Notes under the pieces: generated by a model
What the model was told of the DNA's origin: nothing
Seen by the model: the letters and a program-made list of their open reading frames with translations, nothing else
The model's database searches: none
Assembly (NCBI RefSeq): GCF_032164335.1
Contig: NZ_CP134152.1
Span: 1,922,001 to 1,986,000, forward strand
Direction of reading: 5' to 3'
Length of the DNA: 64,000 nucleotides
Source: Winslowiella toletana
GTDB lineage: Bacteria; Pseudomonadota; Gammaproteobacteria; Enterobacterales; Enterobacteriaceae
Shown here: positions 1 to 8,946 of the stretch, piece by piece
How the letters are laid out: every line of letters begins with the position of its first letter
Numbering within the stretch: the first letter of the stretch is position 1
Made by a program: the position numbers and the translations under genes

Positions 1-93
1 CGCGGTGAACTGCTGGCGAACGTCGATGAGCAGGAACTGGCGATTACACAGAAAGTTTTGCAGCAATTGTTGACGGCAACCGGAGCAAGCTGA
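1..93 (+). CDS. 3' end of a probable MarR-family regulator (partial)
   Basis: The reading frame is open from the first base and ends with TGA at 91-93, giving the last 30 residues of a protein that starts outside the window. The tail (LLANVDEQELAITQKVLQQL) has the amphipathic helix pattern of the C-terminal dimerisation helix of MarR/SlyA-type repressors. Its stop lies one base before the start of the DHA2 transporter gene, the usual place for a MarR-type regulator of an EmrAB-like efflux operon. The family call is inference from a short tail plus context. Confidence 0.45.
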   Translation, partial: RGELLANVDEQELAITQKVLQQLLTATGAS

Positions 94-94
94 C

Positions 95-1777
95 GTGGCG
101 AAAAACAGTCCTTATGGGCCGCGTGACTGGCAGCCGCATGAAAAACCGATGCTGCCGGGATCGCCGTCAACGCCGATCCACCCGGGCCATAAACGCATTG
201 CCTTTGGCCTGATTGGCCTGCTGATTTCGATTACCGGTGCGCTGAGTAACGCGCTGGTTACCGCCAATCTGACCAATTTACAGGGAACCTTTGGCGCCTA
301 TTCAAATGAGATTGCCTGGTTACCGGCGGTCTATGTCATGGGCAATATCTCAATTAACTTACTGTTGGTGAAGTTTCGCCAGCAGTTTGGCCTGCGTATT
401 TTTACCGAAGCTTTTCTGGTGCTGTATGTGCTGGTGGCGTTTTTCCATCTGTTTGCCAACGATCTCAGCTCGGCGATTATCGTGCGCGCCGCGCATGGCA
501 TGGTCGGTGCGGCGCTCAGTTCGCTCGGTATTTATTATCAGATTCAGGCGTGGCCAGCGAAGCATCGACTGAAAGCATTGACCATCGGTATCTGCGCCTC
601 GCAGCTGGCGATCCCACTGGCGCGGCTGTTTTCTACCGAGCTGTTGCAGCTTGATGAGTGGCGCGGGCTGTATCTGTTCGAGCTGGGGCTGGCGATGATT
701 GCGCTCGGCTGCGTTTTTCTGCTGAAGTTGCCGCCCGGCGATCGCAATAAAGTGTTCGAAAAAACCGACTTTCTCACTTTTGTGCTGCTGGCACCGGGCA
801 TGGCGCTGCTGTGCGGCGTGCTGTCGCTGGGGCGCATTGAATGGTGGTTTACCACGCCGTGGCTGGGTGTCTGCCTGGCGCTGGCGCTGGTACTGATTGT
901 CGCCGCGGTGGTGGTGGAGCATAACCGCACCAACCCGTTAATTAATACCCGCTGGCTCGGCAGCGGAGCGATAGTGCGGCTGGGCATTGTGATGATTATG
1001 ATGCGCGTGGTGCTGGCCGAGCAGAATACCGGCGCGATAGGCTTTTTACAGCAGATTGGCCTGCAAAACGATCAGATGCGCGGTCTGGCGCTGGCGATTA
1101 TTGCCGGAGTGATCGTCGGCATCATTGCCAGCGCGCTGACGATTAAGCCGACCCATCTTAGCTGGCCAATTGTCGTCTCGCTGCTGATTATGATGATCGC
1201 TTCGCTAATGGATGCTGATTCCAACCCGCTGACGCGCCCGGAAAATATGTATTTCAGCCAGTTTTTGCTTGGCTTCAGCAGCGCCTTTTTCCTTGCCCCG
1301 GCGATGCTGCTGGGCGTGGGCGGCGTGGTGACGCAGCCGAAAAATCTGGTCAGCTTTGTGGTGCTGTTCGGCATGAGCCAGAATCTTGGCGGGCTGATTG
1401 GCTCGGCGATCCTTGGCACCTTTCAGACCTGGCGGGAGAAGTACCACTCCAGTCTGCTGGGCGATCAGCTGTCGCTGCTTGACCCTAATGTTACGGAACG
1501 GCTTAGCCAGTATACCGCGCTGTATAACAGCCTGATTGGCGATGGCATTTTACGCAATGCCGAGGGCGTCGTGCAGCTGCAAAGCGTCGCCACATTGCAG
1601 GCCAATGTACTGGCATATAACGATACCTATTTACTGACTGCCGGTATGGCGCTGTGCACCCTGATGTGGGTGCTGTGGCGCTTAACCCGCCTGCGCTATC
1701 TCAACTGGCGTCAGGCAAAGCGTAACCAGCAAGCAGCACAACAAACACCAGCAATAACTGAATCTGGCAGGGATTAA
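95..1777 (+). CDS. DHA2-family (EmrB-like, 14-TM) MFS efflux transporter
   Basis: 560-residue inner-membrane protein made of hydrophobic segments through most of its length, consistent with the 14-span DHA2 drug:H+ antiporter family (EmrB, FarB). The first spans start near residue 35 after a Pro-rich cytoplasmic N-terminus. The GTG start is one base after the preceding stop codon. The adaptor gene begins 2 bases after its own stop, and an outer-membrane factor follows, so this is the pump of a tripartite export system that crosses both membranes. The substrate cannot be read from the sequence; EmrB relatives export hydrophobic or aromatic compounds using the proton gradient. Confidence 0.85.
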   Translation: MAKNSPYGPRDWQPHEKPMLPGSPSTPIHPGHKRIAFGLIGLLISITGALSNALVTANLTNLQGTFGAYSNEIAWLPAVYVMGNISINLLLVKFRQQFGLRIFTEAFLVLYVLVAFFHLFANDLSSAIIVRAAHGMVGAALSSLGIYYQIQAWPAKHRLKALTIGICASQLAIPLARLFSTELLQLDEWRGLYLFELGLAMIALGCVFLLKLPPGDRNKVFEKTDFLTFVLLAPGMALLCGVLSLGRIEWWFTTPWLGVCLALALVLIVAAVVVEHNRTNPLINTRWLGSGAIVRLGIVMIMMRVVLAEQNTGAIGFLQQIGLQNDQMRGLALAIIAGVIVGIIASALTIKPTHLSWPIVVSLLIMMIASLMDADSNPLTRPENMYFSQFLLGFSSAFFLAPAMLLGVGGVVTQPKNLVSFVVLFGMSQNLGGLIGSAILGTFQTWREKYHSSLLGDQLSLLDPNVTERLSQYTALYNSLIGDGILRNAEGVVQLQSVATLQANVLAYNDTYLLTAGMALCTLMWVLWRLTRLRYLNWRQAKRNQQAAQQTPAITESGRD

Positions 1778-1779
1778 CA

Positions 1780-2865
1780 ATGAGTCAACAGGAACAGGCG
1801 CAAGCCTCCGAGCGCGAGAGAACTAACAAGCTGCGTATTTTATCCATCGCCGTCGGCAGCGGTATCGCTATCGTCGGGGTTCTGGTGATTCTGTACGCCT
1901 GGCAGCTGTGGCCGTTTACCAGCAGCGCTCAGAGTACCGAAAATGCCTATGTGCGTGGCCAGATTACCTTTATCAGCCCTCAGGTTAACGGCTATGTCAC
2001 CTCCGTCGAGGTGCAGGATTTCCAGCCGGTGAAGCAGGGGGAGCTGCTGATGACCATCGACGATCGCATTTATCGTCAGCGCGTTCACCAGGCACAGGCG
2101 CAGCTGGATATGAAACAAGCTGCACTGGCGAATAATATCCAGCAGCGGCGCAGCGCGGAGGCGGTGATTGCGCGTAATCAGGCGGCGTTGACCAATGCAA
2201 AAGCGCAGGCGGTGAAAAGCGGGCTGGATCTGAAGCGGGTAGAAAATCTGGTGTCAGACGGTTCGCTATCGGTGCGTGAGCGGGATGCGTCGCGTGCCAG
2301 TAACAGTCAGACCGAAGCCGACGTGCAGCAGGCCAAAGCCACCCTTGAGGTATCACGGCAGGATTTGCAGACGGTGATAGTCAATCGTGCCTCGATGGAA
2401 GCCGATGTTGCCAACGCGCAAGCGGCGCTGGAACTGGCGCAAATCGATCTTGATAACACCCGCATCATCGCGCCGCGTGACGGCCAGTTGGGACAGATTG
2501 CGGTGCGGCAGGGAGCTTACGTCACCGCCGGTACGCGCCTGACCTCTCTGGTGCCTGCACAGCTGTGGGTGATCGCCAATATGAAAGAGACGCAGATGGC
2601 GCGGGTTAAGCCAGGCCTGCCGGTGACGTTCCGTGTGGATGCACTGGATGGCGAGCGCTTTAGCGGGGAAGTGGAGTATATCTCTCCGGCGGCAGGTTCC
2701 GAGTTCAGTGCTATTTCACCGGATAACGCCACCGGTAACTTTGTTAAAATCGCCCAGCGTATTCCGGTGCGAATTAAAATCACCAGTGAAAATCATGCGC
2801 GGCTGCGTCCGGGAATGTCGGTGCAGCTGACGATTGAAACTGACGCGGCTAAGGAGAATCGGTGA
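1780..2865 (+). CDS. HlyD/EmrA-family periplasmic adaptor (membrane fusion protein)
   Basis: 361 residues. One N-terminal membrane anchor at about residues 22-45 is followed by the split lipoyl (biotinyl-like) domain (ENAYVRGQITFISPQVNGYV near residue 55), a long alpha-hairpin coiled coil rich in Ala/Gln (about 105-225), the second lipoyl half (IDLDNTRIIAPRDG) and the beta-barrel domain. This is the EmrA layout. It would link the DHA2 pump to the outer-membrane factor encoded next. It sits 2 bases after the pump gene, and its TGA overlaps the start of the outer-membrane factor, indicating one operon with coupled translation. Confidence 0.88.
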   Translation: MSQQEQAQASERERTNKLRILSIAVGSGIAIVGVLVILYAWQLWPFTSSAQSTENAYVRGQITFISPQVNGYVTSVEVQDFQPVKQGELLMTIDDRIYRQRVHQAQAQLDMKQAALANNIQQRRSAEAVIARNQAALTNAKAQAVKSGLDLKRVENLVSDGSLSVRERDASRASNSQTEADVQQAKATLEVSRQDLQTVIVNRASMEADVANAQAALELAQIDLDNTRIIAPRDGQLGQIAVRQGAYVTAGTRLTSLVPAQLWVIANMKETQMARVKPGLPVTFRVDALDGERFSGEVEYISPAAGSEFSAISPDNATGNFVKIAQRIPVRIKITSENHARLRPGMSVQLTIETDAAKENR

Positions 2866-4247
2866 TGCGCTGGCAACCAAAGCTGTTGGCGTTGCTGATC
2901 CCGCTGGCGCTGGCGGCCTGCTCTACCAACGTTGAAAAAGCGCCGCAGTCGCTGCTGATTCCGGTCGAATGGCGCAACCAGGTGGGGCCGGCATCCACGC
3001 TGGAAGCCAACTGGTGGCGCGCCTTCGGCGACGATAATATGAATCATCTGGTCGAGCAGTCGCTGCGTAATAACCCGGATATTCTGACTGCACGTTCGCG
3101 CGTCGATCAGTATCGTGCCCAGTTGCGTGCCGCACAGGGCGATAACCTGCCGACGCTGGATGCTGGCGTCAGCGCCACCCGCGCCCGCACGCTTTCAGCG
3201 GCGACCGGGCTACCGGGCGATCACTCGGTGTTTCAGGGATTGCTTCAGGCCAATTATGATGTCGATATCTGGGGCGCGCGCAGCAGCAGCATTGATGCCG
3301 CGCAGTATTCACTGGCAGCCCAGCAGGCGGCCGCGTCGGCAGCGGAACTTACCGTCGCCAGCTCGGTAGCCTCAGGCTATCTGACGCTGTGCGCGCTGGA
3401 TGAGCAACTGCGCGTTACCCGGGCGACGCTCGCTTCGCGCGAAAATTCGTTGCAGCTGGCGAAGCGCCAGTATGAAACCGGCTATACCTCGCGGCTGGAG
3501 TGGGTGCAGGCGGCGTCAGAGTATCAGAGCGCCAAAGCCCAGATACCGCAGTTGCAGCATCAGATTACCGAGCAGGAAAATGCCCTGAGCATTCTGACAG
3601 GGATGAATCCGCGTCAGATTGCCCGCACCCCAGACTTTAACCAGATTATGCCGCAGCAGTTACCGACGCTGCTGCCTTCGGAACTGTTGCAGCGGCGGCC
3701 GGATATTGTGCAGGCAGAACGCCTGTTGCTGGCGGCGGACAAGACGCTGCAATCCTCGCAGGCTAATCTGCTGCCATCGCTTAATCTGACGGCCTCCGGC
3801 ACGCTGCAAAGTTCAGTGCTGCATCAGCTGGTGGATAATCCGTTCCGCTTATGGAGCGTGGGCGGCAGCGTGCTGGCCCCGCTGCTGAATCGCGAAGCCT
3901 TGACCGCGCAGGTGGATGTGTCGATGGCCTCACGTAATCAGGCGCTGTACAACTATGAGAAAGTGGTGCGCAACGCCTTTAGTGAGGTGAATAACGATAT
4001 TGATGCGATCCAGCGCAACGGCGAACAGCTGCGGGAGTTAGAAAAACAGCAGGAGATCGTCAGCGAAGCGCTGCGCATTGCACGCAATCGCTATCAGAAT
4101 GGTTATGCTTCTTATCTTGATGAGCTGGATGCACAGCGCACGCTGTTCAGTACCCAGCTCAGCGTGGTACAGCTGAAAAACAGCCTGCTGTTGGCGCAGA
4201 TCGATCTGTATCGCGCACTGGGAGGAGGCTGGAAGCCAGCGTCATAA
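2865..4247 (+). CDS. Outer-membrane efflux lipoprotein (TolC-like, NodT family)
   Basis: About 460 residues. The signal peptide ends in a lipobox (LALAACS, Cys near residue 18), so the mature protein is a lipid-anchored outer-membrane channel, unlike TolC itself. Two internally related halves carry the long alpha-helical barrel segments typical of the family (for example around residues 60-110 and 270-320). An AAGGAG ribosome site at 2851-2856 is 8 bases from ATG 2865 and only 5 from the in-frame GTG 2862, so ATG is preferred. It completes the three-part pump with the two upstream genes, and a terminator-like hairpin follows 7 bases after the stop. Confidence 0.87.
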   Translation: MRWQPKLLALLIPLALAACSTNVEKAPQSLLIPVEWRNQVGPASTLEANWWRAFGDDNMNHLVEQSLRNNPDILTARSRVDQYRAQLRAAQGDNLPTLDAGVSATRARTLSAATGLPGDHSVFQGLLQANYDVDIWGARSSSIDAAQYSLAAQQAAASAAELTVASSVASGYLTLCALDEQLRVTRATLASRENSLQLAKRQYETGYTSRLEWVQAASEYQSAKAQIPQLQHQITEQENALSILTGMNPRQIARTPDFNQIMPQQLPTLLPSELLQRRPDIVQAERLLLAADKTLQSSQANLLPSLNLTASGTLQSSVLHQLVDNPFRLWSVGGSVLAPLLNREALTAQVDVSMASRNQALYNYEKVVRNAFSEVNNDIDAIQRNGEQLRELEKQQEIVSEALRIARNRYQNGYASYLDELDAQRTLFSTQLSVVQLKNSLLLAQIDLYRALGGGWKPAS

Positions 4248-4254
4248 TTATCAG

Positions 4255-4280
4255 GGGCGGTGAGAAAACCGCCCTTTGTT
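4255..4280 (+). terminator. Rho-independent terminator after the efflux operon
   Basis: GGGCGG at 4255-4260, an 8-base loop, CCGCCC at 4269-4274, then TTTGTT. It lies directly behind the outer-membrane factor gene on the same strand and probably ends the three-gene efflux transcript. Confidence 0.75.
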
Positions 4281-4425
4281 CAAATAAGGTTTATCTTTCC
4301 GCTTTAAAATGAGTTTTTCCGCCTTTCGTCCACACCGATCATCCCGCGCTTCACCTTTCTTTACATTTGGTGCTATTATGCGCGCGTTTTTTCGCTATAT
4401 ATGACGAATCACTTAAAGGGATATT

Positions 4426-4812
4426 ATGAAAATCCATCACCTGCTGGCGATGGCGTTCGCCATTGCAACACTGACCGCCTGTTCACGCACTGCGCCAGTA
4501 TTGAATGTTCAGCATCCGGTTAATGCAAAAGTCAGCCAGGATCAGGTCAGAACGGCGATTCTGGAGGCCGGAATGGCGCGGAAATGGGTGATGACGCCGG
4601 TGGCCCCCGGGGTAATTAACGGACATCTTGCGCAGCGCGGTCACAGTGCGGATATTCGCATTGATTACACTGCAACTCGTTACAATATCAATTATGTAGG
4701 TTCACATAATTTGATGGCCAGCGGCGGCATGATCCATCGAAATTACAATCGCTGGGTAAATAACCTCGATGAAGATATACAGCTGCGACTCTCCGCTCAG
4801 GCGCTGAAATAA
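4426..4812 (+). CDS. Small predicted lipoprotein, function unknown
   Basis: 128 residues. The N-terminal signal peptide (MKIHHLLAMAFAIATLTACS) has a clear lipobox LTAC with Cys at residue 19, so the protein is predicted to be lipid-anchored. The mature part of about 109 residues is polar, contains RYNINYVGSHNLM and NRWVNNLDEDIQLRL segments, and lacks recognisable catalytic motifs. A ribosome-site-like AAGGGA precedes the ATG. The gene stands alone between the efflux terminator and the aryl polyene operon, about 140 bases from the latter. Its neighbours give no firm hint of function. Confidence 0.8.
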   Translation: MKIHHLLAMAFAIATLTACSRTAPVLNVQHPVNAKVSQDQVRTAILEAGMARKWVMTPVAPGVINGHLAQRGHSADIRIDYTATRYNINYVGSHNLMASGGMIHRNYNRWVNNLDEDIQLRLSAQALK

Positions 4813-4954
4813 ACGTAATATCGCGATTAAATTCTGTCATTGCTCATTTTGATTAAAGTGCTGGCAAATACGGCGAATTCCGATCGTATTTGTTGCCTGC
4901 TGGCGTCATGCTGAGGCTTGCGGCAATCAACGACGTCTGAAGAAGAATAATGGT

Positions 4955-5683
4955 ATGAATCTGCATTTTAATCTCATCGACTGGCAAGCCAGTGCGCCTG
5001 GCCTGTCTGAGTCAGCTGACTGGCAGCAGTGGGCGCAGCACGAGGCGATTATTGACGCCGCATTGCCGCTGGCAAAGTGTCGCCAGCTGCCAATGATGAC
5101 AGCGCGCCGTCTGAGCAGCGGCAGCCGTCTCGCCGTCGATTGTGGTCTGGCGCTGATGCAGCGCCAGCAGGTTGATGCCATTGTCTTTACCAGCCGCCAC
5201 GGCGAGCTGGAGCGCAACTTACGCATTCTGACTGCGCTGGCGGATCAGCAAAGCCCCTCGCCAACCGATTTTGCTATGTCGGTGCACAATGCGGCGGTTG
5301 GCAGCCTGACAATTGCCGCCAGCGCGCCGCGGGTTGCCACCTCGCTGGCTGCCGGAGTGGACTCATTCCAGCAGGGGATGGTAGAAGTGGCGGCGCTGCA
5401 CGGTGCGGGCTACCAGCAGGTGCTGCTGGTCGATTTTGATGGCAGCGTGCCACAATGCTATCAGCGGTGGTTAGCCGCCGATGCGCCGCGCTGGCCGTAT
5501 GCTGTTGCGCTGCTGCTGGCAACCGGCAAGCAGCTTAGCTGCACGACGGCGATCGCGGATGAGCCGGCTGACAGCGACTGGCCGCAAAGTTTGCAGTTTC
5601 TTCATGCGCGGCTGGCGTCACAGCGTCAGTTTACCCTGCGTGGTGCGCAGCTAAACTGGTGCTGGGAGTGCGATAATGTCTGA
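4955..5683 (+). CDS. apeC: ApeC: half-length ketosynthase / chain-length-factor partner of aryl polyene synthase
   Basis: 242 residues, about half a normal beta-ketoacyl synthase. It matches the N-terminal-only ketosynthase-like proteins of aryl polyene (APE) clusters. The segment that would hold the catalytic Cys reads FAMSVHNAAVG, with no nucleophilic Cys, so it should be catalytically inactive. In APE systems ApeC pairs with the active ketosynthase ApeO as a chain-length factor; that partnership is family knowledge, not visible here. It is the first gene of a 16-gene operon, and its last 8 bases overlap apeD. The ATG at 4955 is the only plausible start, since the ATG at 4950 runs into a stop after two codons. 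Confidence 0.85.
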   Translation: MNLHFNLIDWQASAPGLSESADWQQWAQHEAIIDAALPLAKCRQLPMMTARRLSSGSRLAVDCGLALMQRQQVDAIVFTSRHGELERNLRILTALADQQSPSPTDFAMSVHNAAVGSLTIAASAPRVATSLAAGVDSFQQGMVEVAALHGAGYQQVLLVDFDGSVPQCYQRWLAADAPRWPYAVALLLATGKQLSCTTAIADEPADSDWPQSLQFLHARLASQRQFTLRGAQLNWCWECDNV

Positions 5684-6506
5684 TTCGGTGCTCAGTCTGG
5701 GCGGTGCTTCACGCCTTAACTACGGTTGGCGGCTGCTGATGACCGCCTGCAGTTTTACGCTGTTCAGCATCGGTGGTCTGCTTTTGTCGCTGGTAGGGTT
5801 TAATCTGCTGCTGCTTATTCAGCGCGACCGGCATCGCCGTCGCCAGCTGGCACGAAAAAGCATCTCATTTAGTTTTCGCTGCTTTTTGCGTTTTTGTCGG
5901 GCGGCGGGCGTCTTCGACTATCAGATTGAAGGTGCCGAAAAGTTACAAGCCGATCGCGGCTGCCTGGTGGTGGCGAACCATCCTTCATTAATCGATTACG
6001 TCCTGATCGCCTCGGTCATGCCGGATGTCGACTGCCTGGTAAAGGCTGAACTGCAACATAATATTTTCTTTCGCGGCGTGATTCGCGCGGCGGATTATTT
6101 GATAAACAGCCAGGCAGAAACGCTGTTGCCAGAGAGCCGCCAGCGTTTGCAGCGCGGTGACACACTGCTGATTTTTCCTGAGGGCACCCGCACCCGCTAC
6201 GGCGAGCCATTAAAACTTCAGCGCGGCGCGGCAAATATTGCGGTGCGCTGCGGCTGTGAATTGCGCATTGTGCACATCACCTGCACGCAACGCATGCTGG
6301 ATAAACAGAGTCGCTGGTATCAGATTCCGGCGGTAAAACCGCTGTTTACTGTCAGCGTGAAACAGCACATCGACAGTCAACACTTTATGGCGCAAAACGA
6401 CGCAGCACAGCCGCTGGCCGCTCGTCGTCTGACCCGTCATTTGCAGCAAGTATTAACACCAGAACACGTGGAACCACGGCATGAACCCATTAAACCTCGA
6501 AATTAA
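5676..6506 (+). CDS. apeD: ApeD: lysophospholipid acyltransferase-like protein (PlsC/LPLAT)
   Basis: 276 residues. A hydrophobic segment at about 22-50 anchors the protein in the inner membrane. The acyltransferase signature follows: NHPSLID (H-X4-D motif) near residue 108 and FPEGTRTR near residue 168. It is an acyl-chain transferase of the LPLAT family, placed between the chain-length factor and the carrier proteins, so it probably helps load or transfer an acyl/aryl polyene chain to a lipid. It overlaps apeC by 8 bases and apeE by 26 bases, as in a translationally coupled operon. Confidence 0.87.
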   Translation: MSDSVLSLGGASRLNYGWRLLMTACSFTLFSIGGLLLSLVGFNLLLLIQRDRHRRRQLARKSISFSFRCFLRFCRAAGVFDYQIEGAEKLQADRGCLVVANHPSLIDYVLIASVMPDVDCLVKAELQHNIFFRGVIRAADYLINSQAETLLPESRQRLQRGDTLLIFPEGTRTRYGEPLKLQRGAANIAVRCGCELRIVHITCTQRMLDKQSRWYQIPAVKPLFTVSVKQHIDSQHFMAQNDAAQPLAARRLTRHLQQVLTPEHVEPRHEPIKPRN

Positions 6507-6741
6507 ACAGATGATTATCGATACGCTGAATCTTGAAGATATCAGCAGCGATGAGATTGACAGTGACGCGCCGCTGTTTGGTGACGGACTGGGTCTCGAC
6601 TCTATCGATGCACTCGAATTAGGTCTGGCGGTAAAAAATCGCTACGGCGTGGTGTTATCTGCCGAAAGTGAAGCGATGCGACAGCATTTTTATTCCGTCG
6701 CCTCACTGGCAGCCTTTATCACTGCACAACGCAGCGCGTAG
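6481..6741 (+). CDS. apeE: ApeE: acyl carrier protein
   Basis: 86 residues with the four-helix acyl carrier fold signature GLGLDSIDALELGL; Ser41 in DSID is the expected attachment site of the 4'-phosphopantetheine arm. It would carry the growing aryl polyene chain as a thioester. APE clusters encode two carrier proteins, and the second follows here after 31 bases. The start overlaps the end of apeD by 26 bases. No phosphopantetheinyl transferase gene is visible in this operon, so a genome-encoded enzyme must activate the protein. Confidence 0.92.
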   Translation: MNPLNLEIKQMIIDTLNLEDISSDEIDSDAPLFGDGLGLDSIDALELGLAVKNRYGVVLSAESEAMRQHFYSVASLAAFITAQRSA

Positions 6742-6772
6742 TGCGCCAGATACTTTACGATACGAGTGACCT

Positions 6773-7021
6773 ATGAATAAGCAAGAAATCTATCAGGAAG
6801 TAAGCGGGCTGCTGGTAACCCTGTTTGAAGTGGATGCGGATGATATCCAGCCGGAGTCGCGTCTTTACGAAGACCTGGAGCTGGACAGCATTGATGCCGT
6901 CGATATGGTGGTGCATCTGCAAAAGCGCATTGGCCGTAAGATTAAGCCAGAAACGTTTAAAACGGTGCGTACCGTACAGGATGTGGTCGACGCGGTCGAT
7001 CAGCTGATCCGCGAAGGCTAA
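6773..7021 (+). CDS. apeF: ApeF: second acyl carrier protein
   Basis: 82 residues with the carrier signature LELDSIDAVDMVVHLQ; Ser39 is the predicted phosphopantetheine attachment site. It has the charged helix III (RIGRKIKPE) common to fatty-acid-type carriers and is clearly distinct in sequence from ApeE. In the characterised APE pathway the two carriers serve different steps (priming versus elongation); which does what here is not visible. It lies in the APE operon between apeE and apeG. Confidence 0.92.
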   Translation: MNKQEIYQEVSGLLVTLFEVDADDIQPESRLYEDLELDSIDAVDMVVHLQKRIGRKIKPETFKTVRTVQDVVDAVDQLIREG

Positions 7022-7036
7022 TCATCAACCCACTCA

Positions 7037-7600
7037 ATGATGCCATTACTGATGCGTATCCTGCCGTGGCTGATTACGCTTGCCTGGCCGTTTCTGGTCT
7101 GGCTGGCGGTGAGCCGCCCACAACTGCACTGGCTGATACCGCTACTGGCACTGCTGTTTTTACTGCGCTGGCGGGGAATTCGCGGCAGCAGCGGGGCGTT
7201 TTCGCGCGCCGGACAACTGCTGGCGCTGGCCGGCGCGGCTTTATGCCTCGCCAGTTTTCTGCTGCGCAGCCATCAGCTGCTGCTGTGGTATCCGGTGGCG
7301 GTGAGCCTGGTGATGCTGCTGCTGTTTGGCGGATCGCTGTTCAGCAGCATGCCGCTGGTTGAGCGTCTGGCACGGCTGCGTGAGCCTCAACTTTCGCCAG
7401 CAGCGGTGCGCTGGACGCGCCGGGTGACGCAAATCTGGTGTCTGTTTTTTGTCTTTAACGGCAGTGTTGCCACTGCCACCTGTCTGGCGGGGAATCTGCA
7501 CTGGTGGACGCTATGGAATGGCATGATCAGCTATCTGCTGATGGGAGTGTTAATGGCGAGTGAATGGCTGCTGCGTCAGCGCATCCGAGGTCATGCCTGA
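7037..7600 (+). CDS. apeG: ApeG: integral membrane protein of the aryl polyene cluster (COG4648-like)
   Basis: 187 residues, almost entirely hydrophobic, with about five to six predicted membrane spans. There is no catalytic motif that I recognise. Proteins of this type occur in the same position (after the carrier proteins, before the AMP ligase) in other aryl polyene clusters, and their role is not established. The gene ends in TGA at 7598-7600, whose last base is the first base of the apeH ATG. Two consecutive ATG codons (7037, 7040) make the exact start uncertain by one residue. Confidence 0.8.
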   Translation: MMPLLMRILPWLITLAWPFLVWLAVSRPQLHWLIPLLALLFLLRWRGIRGSSGAFSRAGQLLALAGAALCLASFLLRSHQLLLWYPVAVSLVMLLLFGGSLFSSMPLVERLARLREPQLSPAAVRWTRRVTQIWCLFFVFNGSVATATCLAGNLHWWTLWNGMISYLLMGVLMASEWLLRQRIRGHA

Positions 7601-8946
7601 TGACCGTGACTGCACTGGCGCTCAGCGACTGGCTGAGCCCGTCGCGTCCTGATGCTCTTGTCTGCTGGCATCAGCGGCAACCGCTGATGCTGCAACACCT
7701 GCGTCAGCAGGTGCAACAGTTGTGCGGCGTGCTGCTGGCGCGGCCGGAGCCGCGCTGGGCGCTCTGTTTTGACGACAGTTGGCAGTTTACCGTTGGCTTA
7801 CTGGCAGCGCTGCATGCGGGTAAAACCCCGGTGATTCCCGGCCACTGCCGACCCTCATTGTTGCAGGAACAAGCCAGCGCTTTCGATGCCGTGCTGACGG
7901 ACTGTGCGTTGCCGCCGTTCTGCCCGCAGTTAACCCTTGATGCAGCAGCACACACCTGCTGCGAGCCGTTACCGGCTATCGCGCCGGATGCACAGCTGGT
8001 GCTGTTTACCTCCGGTTCGACCGGTCAGCCGCGACAGGTGACTAAACCGCTGGCCTGTCTTGATACTGAAATACAGTGGCTGGCTGCGCTGTGGGGCGAG
8101 CGTTTGCAGGATTGTTGCGTGGTGGCATCGGTCAGCCATCAACATCTGTATGGCCTGACGTTTCGCATTATGCTGCCGATGGCGCTTGGCCTGCCGTTTG
8201 TCAGTTCTCAGCTGTTGTATAGCGAGCAGCTGAGCGCGCTGCCGGTCGATGGTCCGCTGGCTTTTATCAGCAGCCCGGCCTTTTTACGCCGCCTTGATTT
8301 CTCCCTGACGCCACCCGGTTGTCGCCTGATCGTTTCTGCGGGCGGGGTACTGAGCGATGAAACGGCAGCAGCCGTCGCCACCCGTTGGCAGCTGGCGGTC
8401 GACGAGATATACGGCAGCAGCGAAACCGGCGTGCTGGCATGGCGTTCACGCACTGATACCCACCCGCTGTGGCAGCCGTTTGACGGTGTTGAATTTAGCC
8501 GCCATGGGCAGCAGCGCTGGCTTGTCCGATCGCCGCTGATTGCCGAAAACGATGGACTGCTGCTGGACGATAAACTGGAATTTGCTGTATCTGGCGGTTT
8601 CCAGCTGTGCGGGCGTTACGACCGGGTGGTGAAAATTGAAGATAAACGCGTTTCACTGAGTGAAATCGAACGACGTCTGTTGGCGATCGCGGGTATCGCC
8701 GATGCGGTGGCACTGCCGATCAGCCGCTATGGCCGTCGGGCGATTGGCGTGGTGCTGGTGCTGCATAACGAGCAGGATAGCGACCGGCTGGCGCAGTTAA
8801 AGCCACAGTGGAAGCGGGAGTTGCAGCGCTGGCTGGAGCCGGTAGCAATGCCCCGTTTCTGGCGGGTGGTCAGGCTGATCCCGCATAACAGTCAGAGCAA
8901 ACGTGCCTGGCCGCAAATAGAGGAGCTGTTTAATGTTGCCAGTTGA
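7600..8946 (+). CDS. apeH: ApeH: AMP-dependent acyl/aryl ligase that primes the polyene
   Basis: 448 residues of the adenylate-forming (ANL) superfamily. The phosphate-binding motif LFTSGSTGQPRQVTKP lies near residue 135, a DEIYGSSETG motif near 270 and a GRYDRVVKIEDKRVS hinge region near 340. In APE synthesis this enzyme activates the aryl starter (a 4-hydroxybenzoate-type acid) and loads it on a carrier protein. I start it at ATG 7600, which overlaps the apeG stop and has CGAGG 9 bases upstream; an ATG at 7564 in the same frame lies inside apeG and has no ribosome site. It overlaps apeI by 14 bases. Confidence 0.88.
   Translation: MTVTALALSDWLSPSRPDALVCWHQRQPLMLQHLRQQVQQLCGVLLARPEPRWALCFDDSWQFTVGLLAALHAGKTPVIPGHCRPSLLQEQASAFDAVLTDCALPPFCPQLTLDAAAHTCCEPLPAIAPDAQLVLFTSGSTGQPRQVTKPLACLDTEIQWLAALWGERLQDCCVVASVSHQHLYGLTFRIMLPMALGLPFVSSQLLYSEQLSALPVDGPLAFISSPAFLRRLDFSLTPPGCRLIVSAGGVLSDETAAAVATRWQLAVDEIYGSSETGVLAWRSRTDTHPLWQPFDGVEFSRHGQQRWLVRSPLIAENDGLLLDDKLEFAVSGGFQLCGRYDRVVKIEDKRVSLSEIERRLLAIAGIADAVALPISRYGRRAIGVVLVLHNEQDSDRLAQLKPQWKRELQRWLEPVAMPRFWRVVRLIPHNSQSKRAWPQIEELFNVAS

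Noticed and set aside
4340..4425. Promoter before the small lipoprotein gene (TTTACA / TATTAT / TATATAT elements)
   Set aside because: AT-rich hexamers are present, but no pair has acceptable spacing, so no promoter is called.
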